From the NCBI GenBank assembly GCA_021803885.1, contig JAJZKY010000130.1, forward strand, positions 1-9,891: a DNA stretch of 9,891 nucleotides, written 5' to 3'. A program made the translations under genes and the position numbers. This DNA comes from Planctomycetota bacterium (lineage in GTDB: Bacteria; Planctomycetota; Phycisphaerae; WQYP01; JAJZKY01). Within the stretch, counting starts at the first letter, position 1. Each line of letters opens with the position of its first letter. Under the pieces are notes generated by a model, which worked only from the letters and a program-made list of their open reading frames with translations, made no database searches and was not told the DNA's origin. Shown piece after piece: positions 1-7,188 of the stretch.

Positions 1-1
1 G

Positions 2-217
2 TGGAATCAAGCGGTAGCTTTAATTCGTAAAATCGATCGGCACCGCGGCGATGAGCCGAAGGCGGTACCGGCGGGTGGCAAAGCATTTAATACAAAGAGG
101 CGGATGAGGAACAAAGAGGACGGGGGAAGCGCGGGCAGTCCGGCATACAAGTGTGGCTGGCCTCCGGCCCCTCCGTCAAGTTTTTCCCCCGCAGTCACCA
201 CAGCCGAGGAACTTTGA
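2..217 (+). CDS. Possible 3' end of an upstream gene (partial)
   Basis: This frame is open from the left edge to a TGA at 215-217. Its first part (WNQAVALIRKIDRHRGDEP) looks like a normal helical protein segment. The remainder is rich in Gly, Pro, Lys and Arg and could be a low-complexity tail or simply non-coding sequence. No family is recognisable. If real, it is the C-terminus of a protein whose start lies left of the window, and it would converge on the Sel1-repeat gene. The opposite strand is also open here, over 7-360, with a Cys-rich, unconvincing translation. Nothing decides between coding and non-coding from these bases alone. Confidence 0.25.
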   Translation, partial: WNQAVALIRKIDRHRGDEPKAVPAGGKAFNTKRRMRNKEDGGSAGSPAYKCGWPPAPPSSFSPAVTTAEEL

Positions 218-369
218 CCAGCAAGCATTTTCCCCATGAAGCAGTTGCAATCCACGGATCGCGCAAAATGAAGTGAGTTCAATATTTTGTATTTAGCACT
301 CGGAATGGAGCTTTTGCACGATGCACAGGTCCACTTTTTAAAGAAATACCGGCTACACACCTCGTCGTT

Positions 370-1638
370 TCACCCTGCACGACGCTCCAGGCATTCGACG
401 ACCTCCTCCAGGATCCGATCGTCGTGGCGCGCCAATCGGTGCCACGCCCGGACCCGTGCATGTATATAGTGCGCCTTCGCAAGGTGCTCCTGGCCTTTAG
501 TCCAGTTCTTCCGCCTGCCCAATCCAATTAGGCGCATGCCGCTCAACTCGGCATGCGCCATAAAATTGCCGCCGCCAGCCGAGCGCTCCAACAAAAGGAA
601 GGCCTTGTCGTAATCACAAGCAACACCGTCCCCATGAAGGTACATCAACCCCATCCTGTATCCGGCATCCAGATCTCCCCTCGCCAGCGCTGCGGCGTAC
701 AGCCGCTGGGCGGTTCCCAAATTCCGTTGGAGTAAGTAGCCAAATTGGTGGAACTGGCCAAGCCGCGTGAGCGCGAACGGAAAGCCAGCACGGGCCGAGC
801 TGATGTAAAGATCGAGTGCCGCTCCCAAATCCTGGTCGGTGCCCCAGCCGTAGTGGAGGCATTCGGCCAGCCGGTAGTCCACCCGCGGCAAGCCGGTGCC
901 GACCAGCGACTTCAGGAGGCCATACGCCACAGCCGGATTGCGCCTGACCCCGATACCGAAAAGGTGACTCTCCGCCAACGCACACTTAGCGTGCGGAAGG
1001 CTCCGTGCGGCCGTCCTGAACAGGCGCGCGGCCCGCGTTGGCGAGGGGGTCATCGCGGGGCCGGAACGGTAGCACAGGCCAACGGCAAAGGCAGCTTCCG
1101 GATCGCCCCGCCGCAGGAGCGGATTCAGGGCGGCGATGGCCGCACCGGGGTGGCGGCCGAGCCGAATTGCGCGTGCCAGACTCCGCAGCGGCGATCCGCG
1201 GCCTTCAAGCAGGTCGTGGTCCCGCGCGGCTTCCAAGTGACAGCATCGCCCGATAGCGGGAACAGTTGCACCCTCGGGGGCGGGAAGTATGCGGCGGGAC
1301 TTCAGTTCTGCCTCAACCAGCCGAGCCAGGTTTTCTTCCCGGCCACATTGGCCACCAAAGTGATCTAATGTGGTTCCAGGCCGCAGCACCTCTAGATAGC
1401 GCTCAACATAGGCTTGATCGACTGTCTCCTGGTAGCGGGGTTCCGAAGTGCGACTCTTGTGTTGGCGCGGTGAAAGCGCTCGCCTTGGGTCCCAGAGCCA
1501 GATGCAGCGCAGGCCATCATGGGGAGAATAGTAACCTACTTGCAAAACCCCACCAACGGCCATTCTCAGCTCCGGCCGAGCCGAGTCGTATCTTACCAGC
1601 ATGAGGAGGGTCCCGGGAGGAAGGGGTGGCTTTTTCAT
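370..1638 (-). CDS. Sel1-repeat (tetratricopeptide-like) protein
   Basis: This gene encodes a 422-residue protein with two parts. Residues 1 to about 150 form an unrecognised region with beta-rich, aromatic stretches such as VGYYSPHDGLRCIWLWD. From about 166 to 389 there are six Sel1-like repeats of roughly 36 residues, for example LAESHLFGIGVRRNPAVAYG, LAECLHYGWGTDQDLGAALD and MGLMYLHGDGVACDYDKAFL. Sel1 repeats are alpha-solenoid units that usually scaffold protein-protein interactions; the partner here is unknown. No signal peptide or membrane segment is visible, so a cytoplasmic protein is likely. I prefer the ATG at 1638 (MKKPPLPPG). A GTG at 1686 would add 16 residues (VWKRFGIGVKRDRRIK), and neither start has a convincing Shine-Dalgarno. 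The gene is on the same strand as the hydrolase genes but about 500 bases downstream of GH3, so it is probably a separate unit. Confidence 0.85.
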   Translation of the reverse strand: MKKPPLPPGTLLMLVRYDSARPELRMAVGGVLQVGYYSPHDGLRCIWLWDPRRALSPRQHKSRTSEPRYQETVDQAYVERYLEVLRPGTTLDHFGGQCGREENLARLVEAELKSRRILPAPEGATVPAIGRCCHLEAARDHDLLEGRGSPLRSLARAIRLGRHPGAAIAALNPLLRRGDPEAAFAVGLCYRSGPAMTPSPTRAARLFRTAARSLPHAKCALAESHLFGIGVRRNPAVAYGLLKSLVGTGLPRVDYRLAECLHYGWGTDQDLGAALDLYISSARAGFPFALTRLGQFHQFGYLLQRNLGTAQRLYAAALARGDLDAGYRMGLMYLHGDGVACDYDKAFLLLERSAGGGNFMAHAELSGMRLIGLGRRKNWTKGQEHLAKAHYIHARVRAWHRLARHDDRILEEVVECLERRAG

Positions 1639-1769
1639 TTTGATTCGCCGATCTCGTTTTACACCAATACCGAAGCGCTTCCACACGGCAATGGCGGCCC
1701 CAGCCGCTTGAAAAGCTGCCTGCGAGCCTGCCAGTTGCGCTCCGTTGGATCTTTCATAATGCCAATATG

Positions 1770-1799
1770 ATTATAATATATGAAATCCGGCTGAAGCAA
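1770..1799 (-). promoter_or_regulatory. Candidate promoter for the Sel1-repeat gene
   Basis: Read on the minus strand, 1775-1770 is a perfect TATAAT. At 18 bases upstream, 1799-1794 reads TTGCTT, which keeps only the TTG of the -35 consensus. Transcription would begin near 1763 and give a leader of about 75 bases to the GTG at 1686 or 125 bases to the ATG at 1638. The -10 box lies in an AT-rich run, so it could be a chance match. Confidence 0.3.
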
Positions 1800-2050
1800 A
1801 ATAATGGCTGCCAACAAGATGCAAACTCCACCTGCGGTCACCTCTCCACCTGCTCGCTGTGCGCTGGGTATTTATTTCGTCGTCCCAATTTCAGCGCGGC
1901 ACCAACGGCCAGATGGACGGGGCTATCACGCCGCACGGAGCACATGCTCCTCCTCCCCGTCCGCGTGCGTTCCCGAGCCGCCGCCACCGCGCGAAATAAT
2001 AGGGATTGCGCTGATATACTCTATGCGGGCGTTAATGGTTCATTTAAGCT

Positions 2051-2066
2051 GGGGCCTTTAGGCCCC
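2051..2066 (-). terminator. GC-rich hairpin downstream of GH3, possible transcript end
   Basis: GGGGCC, a four-base loop and GGCCCC form a perfect 6-bp stem. It begins about 74 bases past the GH3 stop on the minus strand. No U-run follows on either strand, so it does not fit a classical Rho-independent terminator. It may be a 3'-end stabilising or attenuating structure, or have no role. Confidence 0.3.
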
Positions 2067-2110
2067 AAAATCAGCCTTTTATTGTATGTTCCGTTCCTCA
2101 TTATGTATCA

Positions 2111-2126
2111 TCAACTGCCGAGTTGA
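2111..2126 (-). other. Short inverted repeat just after the GH3 stop
   Basis: TCAACT and AGTTGA form a perfect 6-bp stem around a GCCG loop, starting 14 bases past the GH3 TAG. No U-tract follows. Together with the GC-rich hairpin at 2051-2066 it could mark the 3' end of the operon transcript, but a stem this short can arise by chance. Confidence 0.25.
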
Positions 2127-2139
2127 GTATAGTAGTAAT

Positions 2140-4575
2140 CTACCGCTCCAAATCAGAATTGCTCTTGGCGGCAACAAGATCAAAGGATGCCGGTTTTCCA
2201 GATGCGGAATCCGAAGATATCCAGACTTCAAAGCGACTCGGCTCGACCAGCCACTTTCCATGCGCGTTGTAGTAGCCCAATTCCGAGTCCCCAAGCGTGA
2301 ATGTGACGGTCTTCCGCTGGCCTGGTAGCAATCGAATTCGACGGAACCCCACCAACTGCCGGACCGGCCGACACCCCTCTTTAAAATACAGACTGCGGAT
2401 ATAGAGCTGCGCGACTTCAGTCCCGGCACAGTTGCCGACGTTGGCAATGGCCGCACTGGCGTCCAAGGTGCCACCGATTGTCATCTTGTTTTCAGACAAT
2501 CGCGGTGGGCTGATTTTAAACTTCGTGTAAGAGAGTCCGTACCCAAAACAAAATTCTGGCCGTCGGGACCCATCGATGTACTTACCTCGTGTGGGCCGGC
2601 CAGTATTCAAATGGTCATAATAGACGGGTATCTGTCCCACCGACCTTGGGAAATCCATGGTGATTTTACCGGACGGATCGTATTTGCCGAGCAGTATATC
2701 CGCAATTGCCGGGGCCGTTTCGGTTCCCAGTTGCCAACATTCCAAGACTGCTTCGGACCTTTTGACCACGTCAGGAATTGCCAAAGGACGGCCGTTGAAC
2801 AATAACGTTATAATCGGTTTGCCGGTCGCGGCCACCGCGTTAAACAACTGTTGCTGTTTGCCCGGCAGACCAATGCGAACACGGCTCGTATTTTCACCGC
2901 TCATCGCGGCTTTTTCCCCGACCATCATAATGATCAGGTCCGAACGCTCGGCCAGCGCCACCGCACTGCGGAACTTACGCGTTTTGGACATGCCGGTACG
3001 TATAGCGGAAATGGTAACGTCGGCGGGCGAGACGGCACGAAGGGCATCGGGCAACGAAGCCATTCCCGCCTCGTCCCCCATGCTATGCCAGCATCCCAGA
3101 AACTCAGCGCGGCTGTTCGCCAGAGGGCCGATGACGGCAATACGGCGTGGAACATGTACCAAGGGAAGCGTACCCTTCGCATTTTTCAGCAAGACACAGG
3201 ACTGCTCCGCCGCGCGCAAGGCCAAGCGCTTATAGGCAGGCTTGAGAAAGGCGCGTTGCCAACGCGTGGTACTGGCGTAAGGGTGCTCAAATAATCCACT
3301 GCAAAACTTGACTCGCAGAACCCGGCGTACAGCGGCGTTCACTTCGGAAACCGGCACCTTTCCATTGTTAATCTGTCGAACCAGTGTTTTATAGGTATGG
3401 CTCGCCATTTCCATATCAACGCCAGCGTACAACGCGCGACGAGCAGCGTCCGCATCATTGTATGCGTAGCCCCATGGCACCAGCTGCTTTACGGACTGCC
3501 AGTCGCTGACTACAAATCCCTGAAATCCCCAGTCTTTTTTGAGAATATCGTGTAGCGTGTAGCGATCCGCAGTGCAAGGAGTACCGCCTATCGAGCTAAA
3601 TGCGCTCATCACGGTAAGCGCACCGGCCCTAACTCCCGCTAAATATGCGGGCAGGTAATAATTCCAGAGGGTAAATCGGGTAATTTCGGCTTGATTATAA
3701 TCCCTCCCTCCCTGCACGGCCCCGTATCCAACGTAATGTTTAAGACAGGCAATCAAATTGCCCGGCGCGGCTGGATACTTCCCCTGGAAGCCGCGCACCG
3801 CTGCCGCAGTGAATGCGGAATTCAGGTATGGGTCTTCGCCAAAACTTTCCGCGACCCTTCCCCACCGCGGATCGTTTGAAATGTTAACCATCGGGGCGAA
3901 GGTCCAGTCCACGCCAGCGGCACTAGCCTCGCGAGCCGAAACCCGCTCGCAGCGCTCCACCAGTCGCGGATTCCAAGAGCACGACATGGCCAAGGGAATG
4001 GGGAAAATGGTCCTAAAGCCATGCAGCACATTGCTGCCAAAGAGTATCGGAATACCCAGCGAGGTATCCTCAACCGCCATTTTCTGCGCGGAATTGTATT
4101 GTGAAACGCGATAACGCCAATAGCTTTTACCAGATAATTTGGGGTGCGGTGGATTGAACCCCAACAGCGAGCTGACCTGACCAGCCCTGATCGCCGGGGC
4201 GATAGCAGCCAGTTTCTTATTCCAGTCAATCTGCAATAGCTGGCCCACCTTTTCCGCCAGGGTCATGTGTGCCATTAAATCATAAACCCGTTCGTTCGCA
4301 GACAAATGTTGATTCATCCAACCCCGCCGCGAGTTAGCCCTTGGGAATCCGTCTGCTGTGGCCTTAGCGGCACGCGTCGGCATGGCACACCCCACCAAAC
4401 CAGCCATAGATAGCAGCACGGCAAAGGAATACAACGCCCTTCGCGCGAAATCGTCTGACACCCTGGGCCCACACCTTGCCGCCAACACGGACGACTTCCC
4501 CCTCATTCGTCTTGCCAACTGGCGCACAGGTAATGAAAGCGAAAGAGGATCATTGACGTGGAGGACTTTGGTCAT
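2140..4575 (-). CDS. GH3 beta-glucosidase, BglX-like, predicted lipoprotein
   Basis: This is an 811-residue glycoside hydrolase of family 3, which removes terminal beta-glucose with retention of configuration. The N-terminal TIM-barrel domain shows ESFGEDPYL (243-251), KHY (279-281) and GFVVSDW (353-359), whose Asp358 is the expected nucleophile. The alpha/beta sandwich domain follows from about 465; the Glu of SGEN (561) is a candidate acid/base. It contains FNGRPL and DPSGKITMDFPRSVGQIP. A fibronectin-III-like domain (about 700-790, with GTEVAQLYI and VGFRRIRLLPGQ) closes the protein. The ATG at 4575 is chosen because AGGAG lies about 6 bases upstream; an upstream in-frame start at 4647 lacks this. 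A hydrophobic segment ending in LVGC (Cys63) looks like a lipobox, preceded by an unusually long 46-residue N-region. It lies 73 bases after GH144, suggesting co-transcription. The likely substrate is sophorose or short beta-1,2-glucans, inferred only from that neighbour. Confidence 0.92.
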   Translation of the reverse strand: MTKVLHVNDPLSLSLPVRQLARRMRGKSSVLAARCGPRVSDDFARRALYSFAVLLSMAGLVGCAMPTRAAKATADGFPRANSRRGWMNQHLSANERVYDLMAHMTLAEKVGQLLQIDWNKKLAAIAPAIRAGQVSSLLGFNPPHPKLSGKSYWRYRVSQYNSAQKMAVEDTSLGIPILFGSNVLHGFRTIFPIPLAMSCSWNPRLVERCERVSAREASAAGVDWTFAPMVNISNDPRWGRVAESFGEDPYLNSAFTAAAVRGFQGKYPAAPGNLIACLKHYVGYGAVQGGRDYNQAEITRFTLWNYYLPAYLAGVRAGALTVMSAFSSIGGTPCTADRYTLHDILKKDWGFQGFVVSDWQSVKQLVPWGYAYNDADAARRALYAGVDMEMASHTYKTLVRQINNGKVPVSEVNAAVRRVLRVKFCSGLFEHPYASTTRWQRAFLKPAYKRLALRAAEQSCVLLKNAKGTLPLVHVPRRIAVIGPLANSRAEFLGCWHSMGDEAGMASLPDALRAVSPADVTISAIRTGMSKTRKFRSAVALAERSDLIIMMVGEKAAMSGENTSRVRIGLPGKQQQLFNAVAATGKPIITLLFNGRPLAIPDVVKRSEAVLECWQLGTETAPAIADILLGKYDPSGKITMDFPRSVGQIPVYYDHLNTGRPTRGKYIDGSRRPEFCFGYGLSYTKFKISPPRLSENKMTIGGTLDASAAIANVGNCAGTEVAQLYIRSLYFKEGCRPVRQLVGFRRIRLLPGQRKTVTFTLGDSELGYYNAHGKWLVEPSRFEVWISSDSASGKPASFDLVAAKSNSDLER

Positions 4576-4648
4576 AATATCTCCTAGATACTCAACAAAT
4601 TTTTCCAATCCCACAAAAAGGCCGCCTTGCAGTTTTCCCGATACCACG

Positions 4649-5305
4649 CTATTGCGGAAAAACCGAGGTGTTCTTTGGCAATTCTTTCTTCGTGGTCATT
4701 TTGTGGAAACCGGCCCGACTTAAAGCCCGTTTGGCAACGGGATCCGCCATAAAAGTGCGCCAGACGAACCCCGTGCGGTAATTTTCTGCCATAACCAAAG
4801 TTATCCCTTGATCTATACCCCGCATATCGTTGGCCACCCAACCGGTCAGGGGATTGAACGCATCGACGAAACCAAAATGACCGTATATTTTTAATTTACG
4901 GTACTTTTCCCGCATGGCCATTAAATCCTCAATGCAGCGCCGTGGCGCGAAAGGTATGCTGCCCCCGGCGGCACATGGAACTAGGGTTCCGTTGATGGCG
5001 TCAACGCCCGTCGTTGTCGGCGGTGGCTGGCCCCACACCTTGTAGCCAGAGGGAGAGAGCGAGGCGCTTATCCCCCATGAATTTGGCCCGTAGTCGTGAA
5101 AACGCGTCGCCAAGTGGATACACATCGCACGGTTAGCCAGGGTCGCGTAACGCGAATCTCTGAAATAATCAGCGTAATGGTCACACAGCCCGCGCAGATC
5201 GAACCAAGCTTGCGGATATTGGTGCGTGAACAAGGGCGCAGGTGCGCGGCCGTTCCATTCATGAACTTGTAGCCCCCGTAACTCACCACCGGGCCGCGTC
5301 GCCAC
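4649..5305 (-). pseudogene. GH144 (glycoamylase-like) hydrolase, 3' fragment after frameshift
   Basis: This frame encodes the C-terminal half of a GH144/Pfam Glycoamylase-type (alpha/alpha)6-barrel hydrolase. Family hallmarks appear in order: PLFTHQYPQAWFDLRGL, YATLANRAMC, NSWGISASLSPSGYKVWG, NGTLVPCAAGGSIPFAP, YGHFGFVDAFNPLTGWV, GIDQGITLVMAENYRTG and VWRTFM near the end. The family-like sequence begins only at about 5245. The ATG at 5305 and the residues after it (ATRPGGELRGLQVHEW) do not fit and are an out-of-frame shadow of the 5' fragment. This piece therefore belongs to the gene starting near 6054, shifted by one base. Characterised GH144 enzymes are endo-beta-1,2-glucanases that release sophorooligosaccharides. 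GH3 follows 73 bases downstream. It may be a pseudogene, or an intact gene carrying a single-base error in the sequence; the C-terminal half shows no other damage. Confidence 0.8.
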
Positions 5306-6054
5306 GCGTCCCAGCTTTGCGGTGGAAGCGGATGGCTGTTAGAGCCTATACCGAGGAGGTAAATAAGCGGCCCCTCATTAAATTGGAACCAGTTATAATG
5401 GATAAACCCGCTACCGGGCCGCCACCCCATGGCCAACGTTGGCAGGCCATTTGGCGCGAAATTGGAATTCAGCATCCAAGGCCAGTCTACACGGCGGTAG
5501 ACTGAGGTTGCTAAGCGCGCTGCGGCCGTCCCCGCAAAATGCTCGCGCACCGTTAGCACTCCCGCCATCAGTAGGGCCGTGTCAATCGACGATACCGAGC
5601 ACTTCCCGTGCCTTCGGCCGCTGCGCATTCCAAGAAAATGGTAGTAAAAGCCATTCACACATTGGGCCTTATAACGGAAGAATCGCAGCGTTCGAAGCAC
5701 GCGTTTATATATCTCGGCCCGTGGCTTCCAGCGGTGTTCGTCGGCAATGCAAAGGGCGGTCAACCCAAAGCCCGTGGCGGCGATACTCGCGACTGGGGCG
5801 GGGCCACCAGCGACCGGCGCTCGGTTCGGCACAAGGCCGTTTCGGTGCCCCATTTGGTCCCAAAAGTAGTTGAAGCATCCGTGCTCAAGGCTGGAGAGAA
5901 ACCTCCCCTGACGCGGGGAAAGGCGTCCTTTCCCTTGCTCGACACGGGGCGCAATGCCCGCCGGAATCGGCACCGACCGGGCGGACGCTGACGCGAAGGA
6001 AAGAAGGAACACGAGCAATGCCGTAATTGAGCCAATCGCGCGTGGCCCAACCAT
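5068..6054 (-). pseudogene. GH144 (glycoamylase-like) hydrolase, 5' fragment with signal peptide
   Basis: This is the N-terminal half of the same secreted hydrolase. The ATG at 6054 begins MVGPRAIGSITALLVFLLSF followed by ASASA, a clear Sec signal peptide with a likely cut before RSVPIPAG. Family-like blocks follow: FLSSLEHGCFNYFWDQ, GLVPNRAP, SIAATGFGLTALCIADEH, VSSIDTALLMAGVL, LAMGWRP and FQFNEGPLIYLLGIGSNSHP, then YGGYKFMNG ending at 5254. Past that point the frame loses family resemblance and runs on to a stop at 5068, while the next family block (APLFTHQYPQAW) is in the other frame. One extra base between about 5256 and 5236 would give NGTAA-x-PAPLFTHQ and restore a single protein of about 468 residues. 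The frame stays open upstream to a TTG at 6204, preceded by GGGGAG, which would put 50 residues before the signal peptide; that start is less likely. It lies downstream of the PEP-CTERM gene on the same strand. Confidence 0.8.
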
Positions 6055-6399
6055 CTTCGGTGGGGCGCTGCGGGCTTTCGACGCCACGGCTCCGGGGTGG
6101 CGTCGTAGGGTACGCCGGCTTTCCGCTGCGCTTGGCCACCCTTCCATCAAAAAAGAAAAATGAAACATCCATGTGGGCACCATAACCAACCCCAAGTAAT
6201 GCAACCGCTCCCCCCGCCAATTCCGGATGGAGAGGCTCTCGTAGAGAACGCTTTATATTTTAGGCGGAGGTCGCTTCCCCAATATGCGAACAAACGCACG
6301 CCCAGCAGGGCCCTTTAGCAACCAAGACCACCACACGGGCCCGGAGCGGCCCAGCCCACCCGCCTTCAACCTTTCAACGGAGAACTCCCGCACGACCTA
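6055..6399. other. Spacer between PEP-CTERM and GH144 genes
   Basis: There is no independent gene here. The GH144 frame extends open to 6204 and could be translated from a TTG (6204) or an ATG (6183). The rest is spacer. A weak AT-rich patch, TAAAATATAAA on the minus strand near 6252-6262, could serve as an internal -10 region, with TTGGGG upstream at poor spacing (14 or 19 bases). Short self-complementary GC words occur, such as AGGGCCCT near 6308 and CGGGCCCG near 6337, but no stem with a U-tract follows the PEP-CTERM stop. The 4-gene string could therefore be one transcript or two. Confidence 0.4.
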
Positions 6400-7077
6400 T
6401 TAGCGGGGCGTGGTTAGACTGCTCCGACGTCTGCACACAAGCGCAAACCCCGCGATCCCCAATGTCATCAGCGCGGCACTCGCTGGTTCGGGCACAGCAG
6501 TCAACGAAAAGCTGTCGAAGCGGGTGTATCCGGTATTGGAAGTCGAGAGCGTCAAGCCGCCAATTCCATTTACCACGCCCTGCATTTGAATGATAGCAGT
6601 TCCACTCGGTGCAACGAGGTTACTCAGGGAGTATTGGCTATAGGCCTGATCACCCCTGACGGGAGTTGTCTCGTATTGCTGCAGAACGCTGCCCGACGCA
6701 TTTTGGAACTGCAACTGTAAGAAGGCGTCGCTGTAGCCGTTCGTTACCGCAGTAGAAATCCAGACGCTGGCATCGAACACCCGTCCCGCCGCGTTGGGAT
6801 CTGCTATATTCTGGTATAATCCGGAGTAGGTAGTCGATGTGGTACCAGCCGCTACGGTCAGGCTATTTACTGCAGCGTACGTCCCAGAATGGACGTCGTC
6901 TGGGGTGTCGCTGACATACCAGGTACCGTACGAGTTCCATCCGGTGAAATTACCCGTTTCAAATCCAGGGTTCGTCACCATATTGGCCGGTACCGTGTTG
7001 CCCCATGCTACCCCAGCCAAGAGCGTTGCGGCACTGAAAATGGTCACCACTGAGAGGAATTTAGAAAATCTGTCCAT
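6400..7077 (-). CDS. PEP-CTERM sorting-domain protein with carbohydrate-binding-like domain
   Basis: This is a 225-residue exported protein. Residues 1-27 form a signal peptide (MDRFSKFLSVVTIFSAATLL, then AGVAWGN). The body, about 33-192, begins NPGFETGNFTGW and is rich in Thr, Ser, Gly and aromatics, with SGLYQNI and TGYTRFDSFSLTAV. This is the pattern of beta-jelly-roll modules related to carbohydrate-binding and DUF642-like domains. The C-terminus carries the PEP-CTERM signal: VPEPAS at 195-200, a hydrophobic helix (AALMTLGIAGFALVC) and a basic RRR tail. In this system the tail is recognised by an exosortase and the protein is released or anchored at the surface. The start is secure, since AAAGGAGGT stands 5 bases before the ATG. 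It lies 111 bases downstream of the pseudopilin gene. A role in holding glycan or enzyme at the cell surface is inference from the neighbouring hydrolases. No exosortase gene is in the window. Confidence 0.9.
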   Translation of the reverse strand: MDRFSKFLSVVTIFSAATLLAGVAWGNTVPANMVTNPGFETGNFTGWNSYGTWYVSDTPDDVHSGTYAAVNSLTVAAGTTSTTYSGLYQNIADPNAAGRVFDASVWISTAVTNGYSDAFLQLQFQNASGSVLQQYETTPVRGDQAYSQYSLSNLVAPSGTAIIQMQGVVNGIGGLTLSTSNTGYTRFDSFSLTAVPEPASAALMTLGIAGFALVCRRRSSLTTPR

Positions 7078-7188
7078 AAGGACCTCCTTTAAGTAAGGGC
7101 TCGGCTGGCGCGAGAGTCACATCTCCCCGCTGCCATTCGCCTGACTGAAAATTTTCTTCCGATCAACGCCCACAATCCGGAGTTTCCG

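Larger units (their letters stand above)
1639..2139. other. Gene-free stretch between GH3 and the Sel1-repeat gene
   Basis: Open frames on the plus strand across 1767-2126 and 1804-2061 give translations with no family character, irregular composition and no ribosome binding site, so I do not call a gene. The stretch does hold an AT-rich patch at 1764-1782 that may be the Sel1 gene promoter, and two short hairpins (2051-2066 and 2111-2126) just downstream of the GH3 stop codon. There is also a weak inverted repeat, GCGCTG at 1861-1866 with CAGCGC at 1892-1897. No tRNA, CRISPR or insertion-sequence end was recognised. Confidence 0.5.

Noticed and set aside
92..119. Direct repeat ACAAAGAGG (92-100 and 111-119)
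   Set aside because: It is a single 9-base repeat in a purine-rich stretch, with no further copies or spacer regularity; not a CRISPR or iteron array.
7..360. Minus-strand 117-codon open frame at the left edge
   Set aside because: It has a Cys-rich start, a Pro/Leu-rich tail, no ribosome binding site and no recognisable domain. The plus frame here is at least as plausible, and neither is firm.
745..1368. Long plus-strand open frame (207 codons) opposite the Sel1-repeat gene
   Set aside because: Its translation has no family features and it lies antisense to clear Sel1 repeats; it is a GC-rich shadow frame.
2051..2066. Hairpin as a confident Rho-independent terminator
   Set aside because: The stem is good but no U-tract follows on either strand, so it is kept only as a low-confidence feature.
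1767..2126. Plus-strand open frames in the spacer between GH3 and the Sel1-repeat gene
   Set aside because: Erratic composition, no ribosome binding site and no domain; treated as non-coding.
5273..5278. G-run as a programmed -1 frameshift site for GH144
   Set aside because: It does not form a proper slippery heptamer, and slipping here would replace the family-like YKFMNG with LQVHEWNG, so a base error or mutation further on fits better.
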